Assembly: GCA_947259495.1 (NCBI GenBank)
Contig: CAMYLV010000012.1
Span: forward strand, 1-64,000
DNA length: 64,000 nt
From: an uncultured Desulfobacterales bacterium
GTDB lineage: Bacteria; Desulfobacterota; Desulfobacteria; Desulfobacterales; JAHEIW01
Reading direction: 5' to 3'
The notes beneath the pieces are model-generated. The model was not told where the DNA came from. It made no database searches and was given only the letters and a program-made list of their open reading frames with translations. A program made the position numbers and the translations under genes. Below, one piece after another: positions 9,279 to 17,787 of the stretch (within the stretch, counting starts at the first letter, position 1; every line of letters starts with the position of its first letter).

Positions 9279-9716
9279 CTACCAAACCAGTGCTTTATGG
9301 ATCCAACCCTTATCCCCATCTGAATGCTCGATGTGAATCCAGCTGTCTCTGCGTTTAAGGACTTTAAAAGGTATTCCTTTTTCGACGGTGAATAGAATAC
9401 TATGACTTGTACCGGGACCGGATCGAATATTGCAGGTGTCGTTGTTGGTGATCACTGTCGAAGTCTTGCCAACCAGTGAGTTGTGCACCCAGCCCTTGTC
9501 ACCTTCAAAATCCCGAAACTGGTACCATTCACCGGATTTGTCGATCACCAGCAATGGAAAATATTTTTCCACTTTCCACAAAACGCTGTGGCGCGTTCCC
9601 GGGCCGGAACGAATATTGGCAACCGGAGCGGAAACTGCCAGGCGCTCCGCAAGGGCTGTAGCGGCGAACCCGAGCATAAGTAGTAAGATAATGGTGGTGC
9701 GGACACTCACTGGCAT
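9279..9716 (-). CDS. Exported protein with two bacterial SH3 domains
   Basis: The 145-aa protein has a signal peptide (cleavage probably after ATALA, about residue 23) and two tandem SH3b domains, each with the core NIRSGPGTxHSxL and ending in DKGWxHxxLV. Such domains bind peptidoglycan or cell-wall peptides in the periplasm. No enzymatic domain is attached. An RBS-like GGAGG lies 6 bases before the ATG. Confidence 0.8.
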   Translation of the reverse strand: MPVSVRTTIILLLMLGFAATALAERLAVSAPVANIRSGPGTRHSVLWKVEKYFPLLVIDKSGEWYQFRDFEGDKGWVHNSLVGKTSTVITNNDTCNIRSGPGTSHSILFTVEKGIPFKVLKRRDSWIHIEHSDGDKGWIHKALVW

Positions 9717-9873
9717 CTGTTTCCCTCCTCATCAATACACTAAGAACCCCATTTCGAATTTCACTCAGCGCAATTTGAATCGGCGCAAATCTGACATGTC
9801 AACCATGGATATCACCGACTGTTAAGCGATTCAAGCGCCGGTTGTCAAGCCTGAGTCGGGTCGGTTCAGGTTT

Positions 9874-10518
9874 TTATACTGAAAAAAATTCCATTTCCGG
9901 CAGCTGGACACAGGTCAAGCGGTTTCCATAAACAGCGCCGGTGTCGATCCCGATTTTGTTGGTCTGTACCAGCGGTTCCTTAAATGGCGTATGTCCAAAT
10001 ATGACGCGTTTGCCGAAATCATAATCAGAGTAAATGAACTCATCGCGGATCCAAAGCAGGTCCGTTTCTTTCTGTGATTCTAATACGACTTTATCGCGCA
10101 GACCGGCGTGCACAAAAAGATAGTCTTCGGTCTGGTAATAAAGGCGCAAGGCGCTCAGAAATTCAAGATGCGCTGACGGCACCGGGTAATCTTCTGATGC
10201 ATTGCTGCTTTTCAGATAAGCATCCAGGGTCTGCTGGCCGCTGTTTAACAGGTAGGTAAACCGATCGCTGCCGTCCAGATAATTTTGCAGCATATCTTCG
10301 TGATTACCTTTTAAAAAGATAATGCCCGGTGTGCGTTTTTTTAGATCTATCAGATAGTCCAACACCTCAATGGAGCCGCGCCCCCGGTCGATGTAATCCC
10401 CGATAAATAGCAACTGGTCCCGGGCCATATTTATTGGGATTTTGTCCATAAGTTCACACAGCTTCTCATAGCACCCATGAATATCGCCGATGACAAAGAT
10501 TTTTTGCATGTCTTCCAT
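9874..10518 (-). CDS. Calcineurin-like metallophosphoesterase (bis-nucleotidyl/Ser-Thr phosphatase type)
   Basis: A cytoplasmic two-metal phosphatase of 214 aa with the full PPP motif set: GDIHGCYEKL, GDYIDRGRGS, GNHED and the later metal ligands in VHAGL and FGHTPF. The length and lack of extra domains match the bacterial PrpA/ApaH-like diadenosine tetraphosphatase or protein phosphatase group; sequence alone does not decide which. The start could also be the Met three codons in. Confidence 0.8.
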   Translation of the reverse strand: MEDMQKIFVIGDIHGCYEKLCELMDKIPINMARDQLLFIGDYIDRGRGSIEVLDYLIDLKKRTPGIIFLKGNHEDMLQNYLDGSDRFTYLLNSGQQTLDAYLKSSNASEDYPVPSAHLEFLSALRLYYQTEDYLFVHAGLRDKVVLESQKETDLLWIRDEFIYSDYDFGKRVIFGHTPFKEPLVQTNKIGIDTGAVYGNRLTCVQLPEMEFFSV

Positions 10519-10606
10519 TATTTCACAATTTTATTAGCCAGACAAATTCTAAAGCGCTGAAAAATGAACAATATTAATCGGTTTTTCGAAATTGCAAGTT
10601 GTTCCA

Positions 10607-11542
10607 TTATTTTGACACATAGCGGCGCTGGGGTTGATCGAGACGGGTGATACCTTCTTCGGTTGCCTCTTGCAAAGCGGTTCGGTACTCCGCCGGCGAA
10701 AGAAAGGTGTTCAATTCCTTTATCTCGGCGGCGCGTCCGCAAGGGCGATACTGGGCCATGATGTTCACGTAGCTGCGGGTCGAAATCTGTCTGGCAATGA
10801 AGTGCATAATTTCGCGAGTGCCCGCCACTCCGCCGGGCAAGACAAGATGGCGAATGATCAGACCTTGCCGGGCAACACCGGCTTCATCCGTTACCAGATC
10901 GCCGACCTGACGGTGCATTTCCTTGATCGCGTTGCAGGCAACTTCGGCATAATCCCCTGCTTGACAGGCGCTTTCGGCAATTTCCCGATTCCAGAATTTG
11001 AAGTCCGGCATATAAATATCAAACACGCCTTCCAGTAATCTGAGCGTTGCGGGGCTATCGTAGCCGCCGGAATTGTAAACCAGCGGCACGTCAAGCCCCT
11101 GTTGAATCGCTATTTCAAGAGCAGCCAGTATTTGCGGAACCACATGTGTCGGTGTTACAAAGTTGATATTATGACATCCCTGCTGCTGTAAAGCGAGCAT
11201 GATGGCTGCCAGGTGCTCGTCAGTTACTTCCTGCCCGTGGCCTTGATGGCTGATATTAAAATTCTGGCAAAACAAACACATCAGGTTGCAATGGGTGAAA
11301 AATATGGTGCCGGAGCCATGGGTGCCCACCAGGGGCGACTCTTCACCGAAATGGGGGTTGTAGCTGGAGACCCATGCCTGCGCTGCGGTATTACATATGC
11401 CGGTTTCACCGCCAAGCCGGTCGACGCAGCATTTACGCGGGCAAAGGGAGCAGGGGCTTAGAAGCCGGCGGGCTTTTTTTATCTTTTCGCGCAATGCCCT
11501 TTTTTCAAAAGTTTGAATATATGCGGGTTCAAATGATGCCAT
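10607..11542 (-). CDS. Radical SAM protein, pyruvate-formate-lyase-activating-enzyme-like
   Basis: A 311-aa radical SAM enzyme. An N-terminal Cys-rich section (CSLCPRKCCVDR) precedes the SAM-binding 4Fe-4S motif CNLMCLFC (Cx3Cx2C), followed by the usual barrel (TPTHVVPQILAAL, YMPDFKFWN, RHLVLPGG). This matches the COG1313 family of uncharacterised PflA-like proteins rather than a true PflA, and no glycyl radical enzyme is nearby. The phosphatase gene lies about 90 bases downstream on the same strand. Confidence 0.8.
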   Translation of the reverse strand: MASFEPAYIQTFEKRALREKIKKARRLLSPCSLCPRKCCVDRLGGETGICNTAAQAWVSSYNPHFGEESPLVGTHGSGTIFFTHCNLMCLFCQNFNISHQGHGQEVTDEHLAAIMLALQQQGCHNINFVTPTHVVPQILAALEIAIQQGLDVPLVYNSGGYDSPATLRLLEGVFDIYMPDFKFWNREIAESACQAGDYAEVACNAIKEMHRQVGDLVTDEAGVARQGLIIRHLVLPGGVAGTREIMHFIARQISTRSYVNIMAQYRPCGRAAEIKELNTFLSPAEYRTALQEATEEGITRLDQPQRRYVSK

Positions 11543-11754
11543 TATTAAATTCTAGGTTCAAAATCTTTTGGCACGCAAACCCGCCGCCGCGCCCGTCCGC
11601 CTCGCCTGCTTGGCTGGAGGGCGGACCTTGCTCGCATGGTGGGCGTGGGCCGCCATGCTCGCTAAGAAAAATACTGAGATCTAATCGAATTTGTTTTGCG
11701 TCTTAGCGTCTCAGGGTGAGTACTTTTTCGATCCGCATCATTGCGTGCAGGGTT
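11543..11754. other. GC-rich palindromic intergenic stretch
   Basis: Between the radical SAM gene and the Fur-FeoA gene, bases 11577-11665 are unusually GC-rich and contain nested inverted repeats (GTCCGCC ... GGCGGAC and CATGGTGG ... CCGCCATG). The stretch looks like a REP-type intergenic palindrome; the flanks are A+T-rich and otherwise empty. Confidence 0.45.
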
Positions 11755-12450
11755 TTATAGAATTTTTTCTTCAGGTCTTACTGGTTCAACGCTTATTTTC
11801 TGAGCCAGACCCTTTCCAAGTACATAGCGTTTATAATCCGCTGCAATCGCGATCTGCCCCCGGCTATTATTTGATATGACTTCAATTTCATCGCCAAGGC
11901 GCAATCCCATCGATAGCAATCGCATGCGGGCCCCAACCCCCCCATTGAAGTCTTTGAGCACCAGCCGTTCTCCGGGCCTTGCCATAACCAGGGGCATCAG
12001 TTGTATACGATCTTTAAGGCAGGTGTCGCAGATGCCATAAATTTCCATTTTATGCTGGAGCATGTGAAAACCCTTCGTAGCTGCAATTCTAATCTGTAAC
12101 TCTTCCAGGCGCTCATCCTCAAACTCGATAATTTTTTTGCATTTCGTACAGATCATATGATCGTGATGTTGGCCCAGATGGCGATGCTCATAACGAAGGT
12201 CGCCGTTTTCAAAGCGACTTTTTTGAGCAAAGCCGAAACGGCACATCAATTTCATTGTTTCTCGAACAAATTCAACATCAAGGCGCCAGTCATTGCGCTC
12301 TAAAAGTTCAACCATTTCTTCGACGGTGACATGTCTTTCGGTCTGTAAAAAGACCTCCAGGACCTTGAAACGATCTTCGAAATTACCGATTTGTTCTTGC
12401 TTAAACAGCTTTTTTAGCTGTTCTTTTTCTTGAATATGAATTTGTTTCAT
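11755..12450 (-). CDS. Fur-family metalloregulator fused to a FeoA domain
   Basis: Residues 1-150 form a Fur-type winged-helix repressor: HTVEEMVELL-type helix region, HHDHMICTKC with the HHxH metal site, and CTKC ... CDTC structural zinc cysteines. Residues 155-231 form a FeoA/SH3-like domain (GERLVLKDFNGGVGARMRLLSMGLRLGDEIEV, then a C-terminal YVLGKGLAQKI strand). The fusion would let one protein bind DNA and a FeoB-like or metal-sensing partner. No feoB is in the window. The FmdB-type gene lies upstream on the same strand, 166 bases away. Confidence 0.85.
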   Translation of the reverse strand: MKQIHIQEKEQLKKLFKQEQIGNFEDRFKVLEVFLQTERHVTVEEMVELLERNDWRLDVEFVRETMKLMCRFGFAQKSRFENGDLRYEHRHLGQHHDHMICTKCKKIIEFEDERLEELQIRIAATKGFHMLQHKMEIYGICDTCLKDRIQLMPLVMARPGERLVLKDFNGGVGARMRLLSMGLRLGDEIEVISNNSRGQIAIAADYKRYVLGKGLAQKISVEPVRPEEKIL

Positions 12451-12616
12451 TTAAATTCCCCAAGCGGACAACAGAATCATACAGCGCGGGTTCTTGTGGA
12501 GACAGGCTTGCAGGCTTTAGCGATCATTGCGCAAATTAGCTAAGAGATAGGCCCGATGAGTTGGTTCATCATGAGGCAGGGAGCGATTAACCGGGCGTTC
12601 AGGGAAGGTTATGAAA

Positions 12617-12868
12617 TCAAGCTTCATGTCCCGGGATTTCATATGTGGTGCAACTGCCACTGGGGCAGTTTCGCGTCTGTGCGCGCGCGCCGTCACTTTT
12701 ACCCGAACCGCTTCCCATGCTATGACAGGAGGCGCTCAGGATTCTTTCGAATTCTTCAGAACTGCAGTGAGGGCATTTGAGCTCCACCTCATCTTCTTGT
12801 TTCATAACCAATATTTCAAAACAATCATTACACTTTAGACATCTGAACTCATATAGTGGCATCGACAT
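12617..12868 (-). CDS. FmdB-family zinc ribbon protein
   Basis: An 83-aa protein that starts MPLYEFRCLKCNDCFEIL and contains the second knuckle CPHCSS, the two-CxxC zinc ribbon typical of FmdB/CxxC_CXXC_SSSS proteins. The C-terminal half is Ser/Gly-rich and unstructured with a further Cys pair. Family members are putative regulators with no settled function. Confidence 0.8.
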   Translation of the reverse strand: MSMPLYEFRCLKCNDCFEILVMKQEDEVELKCPHCSSEEFERILSASCHSMGSGSGKSDGARAQTRNCPSGSCTTYEIPGHEA

Positions 12869-12983
12869 TCCTTTTCATTAGGCAGTTTGGAACGGGACCC
12901 CGTCCGAACGCCGACTTAAAAATAGCTCTCCTTCGAGCTTCTTTGTCTGAATCTGAAGCCTGCGTGCTGCTCCTGAGCACCGC

Positions 12984-13094
12984 TATAATATGCTTTTCTT
13001 ATCCCGATTGTCAAGGTGCTGGGGCGGAATTGGGGCATAAGTGGTTGTAGAAAAAAACGTTTGAATATCGGAACGTTTTTTGACAACCACTATA
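12984..13094 (-). repeat. MITE-like element A1 (reverse orientation)
   Basis: Reads, on the minus strand, as the family pattern: TATAGTGGTTGTC, then an inner hairpin pair ACGTTCCGATATT / AAACGTTTTTTTCTACAACCAC, then the diverged end GAAAAGCATATTATA. It fills the gap between the FmdB-type gene and the acyltransferase gene. The right-hand end is the more diverged one in this copy. Confidence 0.65.
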
Positions 13095-13218
13095 GAATTT
13101 GCGTTATGGGGACATCCAGAAAAAAGGTGACAGCGATGGTGTTTGATCTTAAATTTAGGCAGGCAAAAATCATCCGGGTCGCCACCTGACAATTTTGAAC
13201 GGGATCTGTTTTACCATT

Positions 13219-14397
13219 ATGACCCAACCTCAACCGAAATCTTACGCTGCCGCTTGGATCAAAAGCATCACTGAAGTCGGTCAGACACAATGGAATGCGT
13301 TGGCGGAGCCTTTGGCCACCCCATTTTTGGAGTGGGAGTGGCTTCGCCAACTGGAAATTTCCAAAAGCACCACCGCTGAAACCGGATGGTTGCCCTATCA
13401 TTTAACGATCTGGTCTGATCGCCGATTGGTTGCGGCGGCGCCGTTGTACATCAAGGCACACAGTGCCGGTGAGTTTGTATTCGATCATGCCTGGGCGGAT
13501 GTGGCCCGTCATTTGAAGATCTCTTACTACCCCAAGCTTGTCGGCATGAGCCCTTTCACGCCGATGATCGGATACCGTTTCTTGATGGCACCTGAAGAAA
13601 ATGAGGATCAATTAACCCGGCAGATGGTTATTGAGATTGAGCAACTCTGTGACCAATTAAAAATTTCGGGTTGCAGTTTTCTTTTTGTCGATCCGCAATG
13701 GCGCAAAATGATGCTCCGCCACAGGTTCATCAGCTGGCTACATCAAAGCTTTTCCTGGCGCAATGCGGGCTACCAATCATTTGATGATTATCTGGCTGTA
13801 TTTAATTCAAATCAGCGACGCAATATAAAGCGGGAGCGCCGATCGATCGAAAACCAGGGCGTTTATCTGAAAACTTTTACCGGCGATAAAATTTCGCCGG
13901 CCCTTTTAGCGATGATTTATCCGTTCTACGAACGCACCAATGACAAATTCGGTCCCTGGGGATGCAAGTATCTTAAGCGGCCTTTCTTTGAGGGGCTGGC
14001 GGATGGCTATGACCACCGGTTGTTGCTGTTGGCCGCTTTTAAAAAGACAAGTCCGGATATACCGATAGGCTTATCGCTTCTCATCCACAAGCGGGACCGG
14101 CTGTTCGGCAGGTATTGGGGTTGCTCAAATGAAATTAAGCATCTGCATTTTAATGCGTGCTATTACAGCCCGATTGAATGGGCGATTGCTAACGGCATTA
14201 GCCGCTTCGATCCGGGTATGGGCGGGTATCATAAGACACGGCGCGGCTTCACGGCTGTCGGCAACTACAGCCTGCACCGATTTTTTGATCAGCGTTTAGA
14301 GCAGGTCATGAATGCCCATATTGAAGAAATCAATCAACTGGAACAGGATCAGATCGATGAGTTGAATCGGGAGCTGCCCTTTGTCCGCAGAGCCTAA
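13219..14397 (+). CDS. GNAT-fold acyltransferase of the COG3146/PF04339 family
   Basis: About 392 aa from the ATG at 13219 (an upstream in-frame ATG-like start at 13195 is less likely). The protein matches the 'peptidogalycan biosynthesis/recognition' family: early TPFLEWEWLRQLE, the substrate strand KLVGMSPFTPMIGYRF, central SNQRRNIKRERRSIENQG, and the C-terminal GMGGYHKTRRGF signature. These are double-GNAT proteins related to FemAB. Function in vivo is unknown; an aminoacyl or acyl transfer is inferred from the fold. Confidence 0.8.
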   Translation: MTQPQPKSYAAAWIKSITEVGQTQWNALAEPLATPFLEWEWLRQLEISKSTTAETGWLPYHLTIWSDRRLVAAAPLYIKAHSAGEFVFDHAWADVARHLKISYYPKLVGMSPFTPMIGYRFLMAPEENEDQLTRQMVIEIEQLCDQLKISGCSFLFVDPQWRKMMLRHRFISWLHQSFSWRNAGYQSFDDYLAVFNSNQRRNIKRERRSIENQGVYLKTFTGDKISPALLAMIYPFYERTNDKFGPWGCKYLKRPFFEGLADGYDHRLLLLAAFKKTSPDIPIGLSLLIHKRDRLFGRYWGCSNEIKHLHFNACYYSPIEWAIANGISRFDPGMGGYHKTRRGFTAVGNYSLHRFFDQRLEQVMNAHIEEINQLEQDQIDELNRELPFVRRA

Positions 14398-14435
14398 TTG
14401 CGCTAAACCGCTCAATTAGGCGTTAATTGATTTTT
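14392..14435 (+). terminator. Hairpin overlapping the acyltransferase stop codon
   Basis: GCCTAATTG (14392-14400) and CAATTAGGC (14413-14421) form a perfect 9-bp stem around a 12-base loop; a T-rich stretch follows at 14428-14435. The stop codon lies in the left arm. A rho-independent end is plausible. Confidence 0.5.
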
Positions 14436-14475
14436 ATACCGCTTTTCATAAACGTTTTTATGGCAACTACTCTAA
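14434..14475 (-). repeat. MITE-like element A2, internally deleted
   Basis: Only the two ends of the A family remain: TTATACCGCTTTTCATAA directly joined to ACGTTTTTATGGCAACTACTCTA. About 60 bases of the interior are missing compared with the 105-bp members. Confidence 0.6.
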
Positions 14476-14494
14476 ATCAATTGAGGGAGGGGTG

Positions 14495-14902
14495 TTATTT
14501 TTTGATCCGTTCGGCCACAAACTCATGAAACTGTTCGGAGATTTGTCTTTTCCAGACTCCAACGTATCCCGTTCGGACCGAAACCTCGGTCCAGTCGGGA
14601 TCAATGATGCGGACACGCACCATCATGGGCGTTCCATCAAGCCTTTCGGATTTGATTGTAGTTTGGGTGCCGTCGGTCTTCTCTTCGAGAAGGGGTTGTT
14701 TCATGTCCGATAAAATATCCTGGCACACCGCGTAGGTCTTCTCATACGTGGCCTGATAAGTGCGACTCAATTGGCCGTTAACATAGGCAAAGGTCCCCGC
14801 TCCGGCCCCCGCACCCACTACGAGGGCAACACATCCGGAGGTCAACAGCATGTACGCAAGGGTCATCAGTAAAAATATCCTCTTGAGCATATTGAGCCTC
14901 AT
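14495..14902 (-). CDS. DUF3568-family lipoprotein
   Basis: The 135-aa product has a signal peptide with lipobox LTSGC (Cys about 24), then the family's VALVVGAGAGAGTFAYVNGQLSRTY segment and a small alpha/beta domain ending in VGVWKRQISEQFHEFVAERI. DUF3568 proteins are short periplasmic lipoproteins of unknown function that are frequent in Desulfobacterota. It is followed upstream by another lipoprotein gene on the same strand. Confidence 0.75.
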   Translation of the reverse strand: MRLNMLKRIFLLMTLAYMLLTSGCVALVVGAGAGAGTFAYVNGQLSRTYQATYEKTYAVCQDILSDMKQPLLEEKTDGTQTTIKSERLDGTPMMVRVRIIDPDWTEVSVRTGYVGVWKRQISEQFHEFVAERIKK

Positions 14903-15032
14903 TTAACTTTTTAATGCATATTTTAGCCCGTCGCAGCCCGAGCTTTTCTTGATCAACGGCAGCCGTTACAGGTAGGGTTTTGCGTTTAGCGGCTGCGCAA
15001 CACCGTGATTGCGAGCGTGCAGCCAACACGGG

Positions 15033-15533
15033 CTAGGGAACGCCCCTTAATTCCGGCGGTAGTGGGGGAGCGACCATCAGGCGATTTTCAGAGTCGAGTC
15101 GGACAGCGGTTTGTCGCTGTGCCGAAAACCAGACACCGAGTCGATCGCCTTCGGGGCCCAGAATCCACGCCCCCTGTGGTGTCACCAGCTGGACGTAATT
15201 CATTCGGTATAGCCATTTCTTTAGTATCGTATTCGAAAAATCTATTTGTTGCCACGTTTTTGCGCGCAGCGTATAATTGGGGTGTATTCCGACGATGGCA
15301 TCCGGCACACCCTGCAGCCCGCTGTAATAATACACATGGTCCGGTAAAACCTGCGCCTTCTCAAACAATTCGGTGATGTCAAAGCTGGACTGTAACTTTC
15401 CATAATTGGTTGCGGTACAAGAACAAAGCAGCCCGATAAGCCCCAGGCTGATGGCAGCAAAAAGCTCTAGTCGCTTTTTACCTGTCGATGTTTCGAATTT
15501 TCTTTTTTGTATGGGCGGAATTGTCAATAACAT
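15033..15533 (-). CDS. Predicted lipoprotein of unknown function
   Basis: No family recognised. From the ATG at 15533 (166 aa) the protein has a basic N-terminus, a hydrophobic segment and the lipobox-like LLCSC at about residues 32-36; the longer reading from 15629 would place an improbable 32-residue leader before it. The mature part is aromatic-rich (HVYYYSGLQGVPDAIVGIH, KKWLYRMNYVQLVTPQGAW, RLGVWFS). It shares strand with the DUF3568 gene, 130 bases upstream of it. Confidence 0.6.
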   Translation of the reverse strand: MLLTIPPIQKRKFETSTGKKRLELFAAISLGLIGLLCSCTATNYGKLQSSFDITELFEKAQVLPDHVYYYSGLQGVPDAIVGIHPNYTLRAKTWQQIDFSNTILKKWLYRMNYVQLVTPQGAWILGPEGDRLGVWFSAQRQTAVRLDSENRLMVAPPLPPELRGVP

Positions 15534-15783
15534 AAGGTATTTTCCGAAAGCGCTACTGCATTCTGATCTCTGGTTGAACACGCCAAATAAATTCCTGATT
15601 AAATGTAGCATTTCTGCAATCGGTGTCAAGAGACAACTGAAATCAATTCAGGCGCAGCGGCCCATTATTGATCGGACCGCCGACGGGCGGAAGATATTGA
15701 CACCGGGCCGGCAACCGGTTACCTTTTAGAGATTAATATCGCCATTCAAGGCTTTAACACTTTCCAATTCAGACAGGGCAGGC

Positions 15784-16749
15784 ATGATGCAAAAAAAACT
15801 GATACCCAAAATGACTACTTTTGGTAAATGGACCATTATCTTATTGTTGGCCTTTATTTTGATCTGGCCGCTGACGGTTGGAGTTTATTGGGGTGTGTAC
15901 AAGGGCTATACCGCCATCGATGCGATGCGGTTTCCCTGGTTCAGATCAAATATCCATTCCATTCTCGATCAAACCAAGCCGAGTTCAAACGAAGCTAAAA
16001 AGGGGATTGTGCTCAGTTCAGCACTCAGCAACCGACTGGAGGAAGAGATGGGCTCGACATTTGGCTGGTCGGTCAATGATTTGATTGTATCCCCGACCCG
16101 CTGGCTTGATAACCGTGCCAATCGGCAGCGGGGGGTTATTTTTGCCACTCGAATGTTGATCAACTTTTTTTCTACGAATCTGGCCAAGTATGGCAAAGTT
16201 GATGCCGAAAATGCTTCGTTAAAAGAGGCACGCGAAAAATATTTTGCCTTTAGTGAAGCCAGCTGGTGGTTTCCATCCACAGAAAGTCAATATCGTCAGG
16301 GTATTGCGTTGCTGCGCAAATACCAGGATGAACTGGCTGCCGGCGAAGCGATCTATAACATGCGCTCGGATGACATGTACAATATGCTCACTTTCATCAT
16401 CGGCAGCCAGTTTCTTGACCAGCCCCTTGGTCTTTTGGTCCAGACCAACGATGAGGTGCCGTATGCCGACCTGGATGACCGCATATACTATACTCAGGGG
16501 GTCGTTCTGGTGCTACGGGATTTTATTCGATCTTTCATTGATCTTTACCCGGAAATAAAAGAAAAAGGCGGTGAAAAAAACGTGCGCATCGCTCTACGGG
16601 ATATGGAACAGATTTGCACTTTTGATCCGCTGATTGTTCTAAGGGGGGATCATGATTCGGTTACTGCCGACCATCGCGGCAAGATGGCCCGATACCTGAT
16701 CTCATTTAGAGAACGAATAAACGATCTGGCGCAGTCGATTCGAAGATAA
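15784..16749 (+). CDS. DUF2333-family membrane-anchored protein
   Basis: A 321-aa protein with a single N-terminal membrane segment (about residues 16-36) and a large helical soluble domain containing WSVNDLIVSPTRWLDNRANRQ and YADLDDRIYYTQGVVLVLRD, which I associate with DUF2333. No catalytic motif is evident. The gene ends head-to-head with the PilZ gene, the two stop codons being adjacent (16749/16750). Confidence 0.6.
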   Translation: MMQKKLIPKMTTFGKWTIILLLAFILIWPLTVGVYWGVYKGYTAIDAMRFPWFRSNIHSILDQTKPSSNEAKKGIVLSSALSNRLEEEMGSTFGWSVNDLIVSPTRWLDNRANRQRGVIFATRMLINFFSTNLAKYGKVDAENASLKEAREKYFAFSEASWWFPSTESQYRQGIALLRKYQDELAAGEAIYNMRSDDMYNMLTFIIGSQFLDQPLGLLVQTNDEVPYADLDDRIYYTQGVVLVLRDFIRSFIDLYPEIKEKGGEKNVRIALRDMEQICTFDPLIVLRGDHDSVTADHRGKMARYLISFRERINDLAQSIRR

Positions 16750-17127
16750 CTAGTAATATTTTACGCCCACACCAAAGTAGTAGTAGGAAGCGGCTTCGGG
16801 CAATTCTTGGCACCAGATGACCTGTGCCCGATAAACATCATGCCCGGAAGAATAAGGTGAGTTTTCAATTCCAATAAAGAGATCGGACCCGACAGAGGGA
16901 GCAAAGTCTGACTCAAAATACATTCCGCTTCGGCTGTAATTATACATCCGGCCCTCGTGGTATTGGCCGGCTGGATAATTCTCAATCAATACCGTTGCTT
17001 CATGTTCAAACCGGGGTGTATCTCTTTTTTCCGGATTCGGGTCCATCTGATACCCTCCGCTGGAGCTGATCCTGGGGTTATTCACAGAAGACATCAATAG
17101 CTGCCCGCCAGTTCCGTTACCACCCAA
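16750..17127 (-). CDS. PilZ-domain protein
   Basis: A compact PilZ domain, the usual cyclic-di-GMP receptor: RDTPRF supplies the RxxxR motif and NYSRSGMYFES the [D/N]xSxxG motif, followed by the beta-barrel strands to FGVGVKYY. The reading frame opens at 17127 but the domain starts at the internal Met about residue 27, which may be the true start. A single-domain PilZ protein can act on flagellar, pilus or exopolysaccharide machines; the partner is not apparent. Confidence 0.78.
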   Translation of the reverse strand: MGGNGTGGQLLMSSVNNPRISSSGGYQMDPNPEKRDTPRFEHEATVLIENYPAGQYHEGRMYNYSRSGMYFESDFAPSVGSDLFIGIENSPYSSGHDVYRAQVIWCQELPEAASYYYFGVGVKYY

Positions 17128-17202
17128 CTGATAGATCCACCTTAATCGACACCCTTCAGAATTATTCCCCCGAAAGGCGTCTGGTGTTCTTATGACGGCT
17201 GC

Positions 17203-17289
17203 CTAAACGCCGATGTAGATGGCAAACGCCACGAAAATTAAAAGGGCACTGACGACAGCCAGGAGCAAAGAAATTAGGCTTTCTTGCAT
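17203..17289 (-). CDS. 28-residue single-span membrane microprotein
   Basis: ATG at 17287-17289 is preceded by GGAGAA at 9-base spacing. The 28 residues start MQESLISLLL and are almost wholly hydrophobic with small residues (Ala, Val, Ile), ending IYIGV, so a single membrane helix with an acidic N-terminus is expected. It is too short for a domain match. It lies 76 bases upstream of the PilZ gene on the same strand and could share its transcript. Small subunits of membrane complexes have this appearance, but the partner is unknown. Confidence 0.5.
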   Translation of the reverse strand: MQESLISLLLAVVSALLIFVAFAIYIGV

Positions 17290-17787
17290 TCGTGAAATTC
17301 TCCGGTTGGAATTATCTTTATGGAAAGCAATCGTCTCTTTTGCTTAGCATAAAGCGTGCCGAATTTATGGTTTTTCAAGATATTGAACAATAATCAATAA
17401 ATGCGGTCGCTCCGCCGAAGCCCTGAAATAAAAAAGACATCCGGTTTGTGGAAAGTTTTCCATAAAAACTGGGCAACAGTTTTCCTACGAGCACTCAAAA
17501 TGCTGGGGCATAAAGCGGAGACGGATCGGTTGGATTGACCTGAGCAAGAAAGACTAGCGTAAGCAGAATGGCAATTCCCAATGGACGAGGGTGATTCACG
17601 ATGAATCACCCTCTGAGCATTGGGTGACAGTGTGTTAACACACTGTTATCTTGTTATATCGGCATTTATTCAACAAACTTTAGACTATACAGGGCAATCC
17701 GCTGCCGCCATCTTCTCTGCATTCGATTTATGTCGGCCTTGAAGCCTTAAAGGCACTGACTCTGGCCGTCTATGGGTATCAGAATAT
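17290..17787. other. Gene-free 500-bp interval containing two perfect palindromes
   Basis: No convincing gene. A 12-bp inverted repeat with a 3-base loop (GAGGGTGATTCA / TGAATCACCCTC, 17587-17613) is followed 13 bases later by the 20-bp perfect palindrome ACAGTGTGTTAACACACTGT (17627-17646). The remaining bases are unremarkable; the ORF-like stretch 17394-17609 has no domain or RBS. Confidence 0.6.

Noticed and set aside
17394-17609. 71-aa minus-strand ORF in the palindrome interval
   Set aside because: Its start lies inside the palindrome and the translation has no recognised features.
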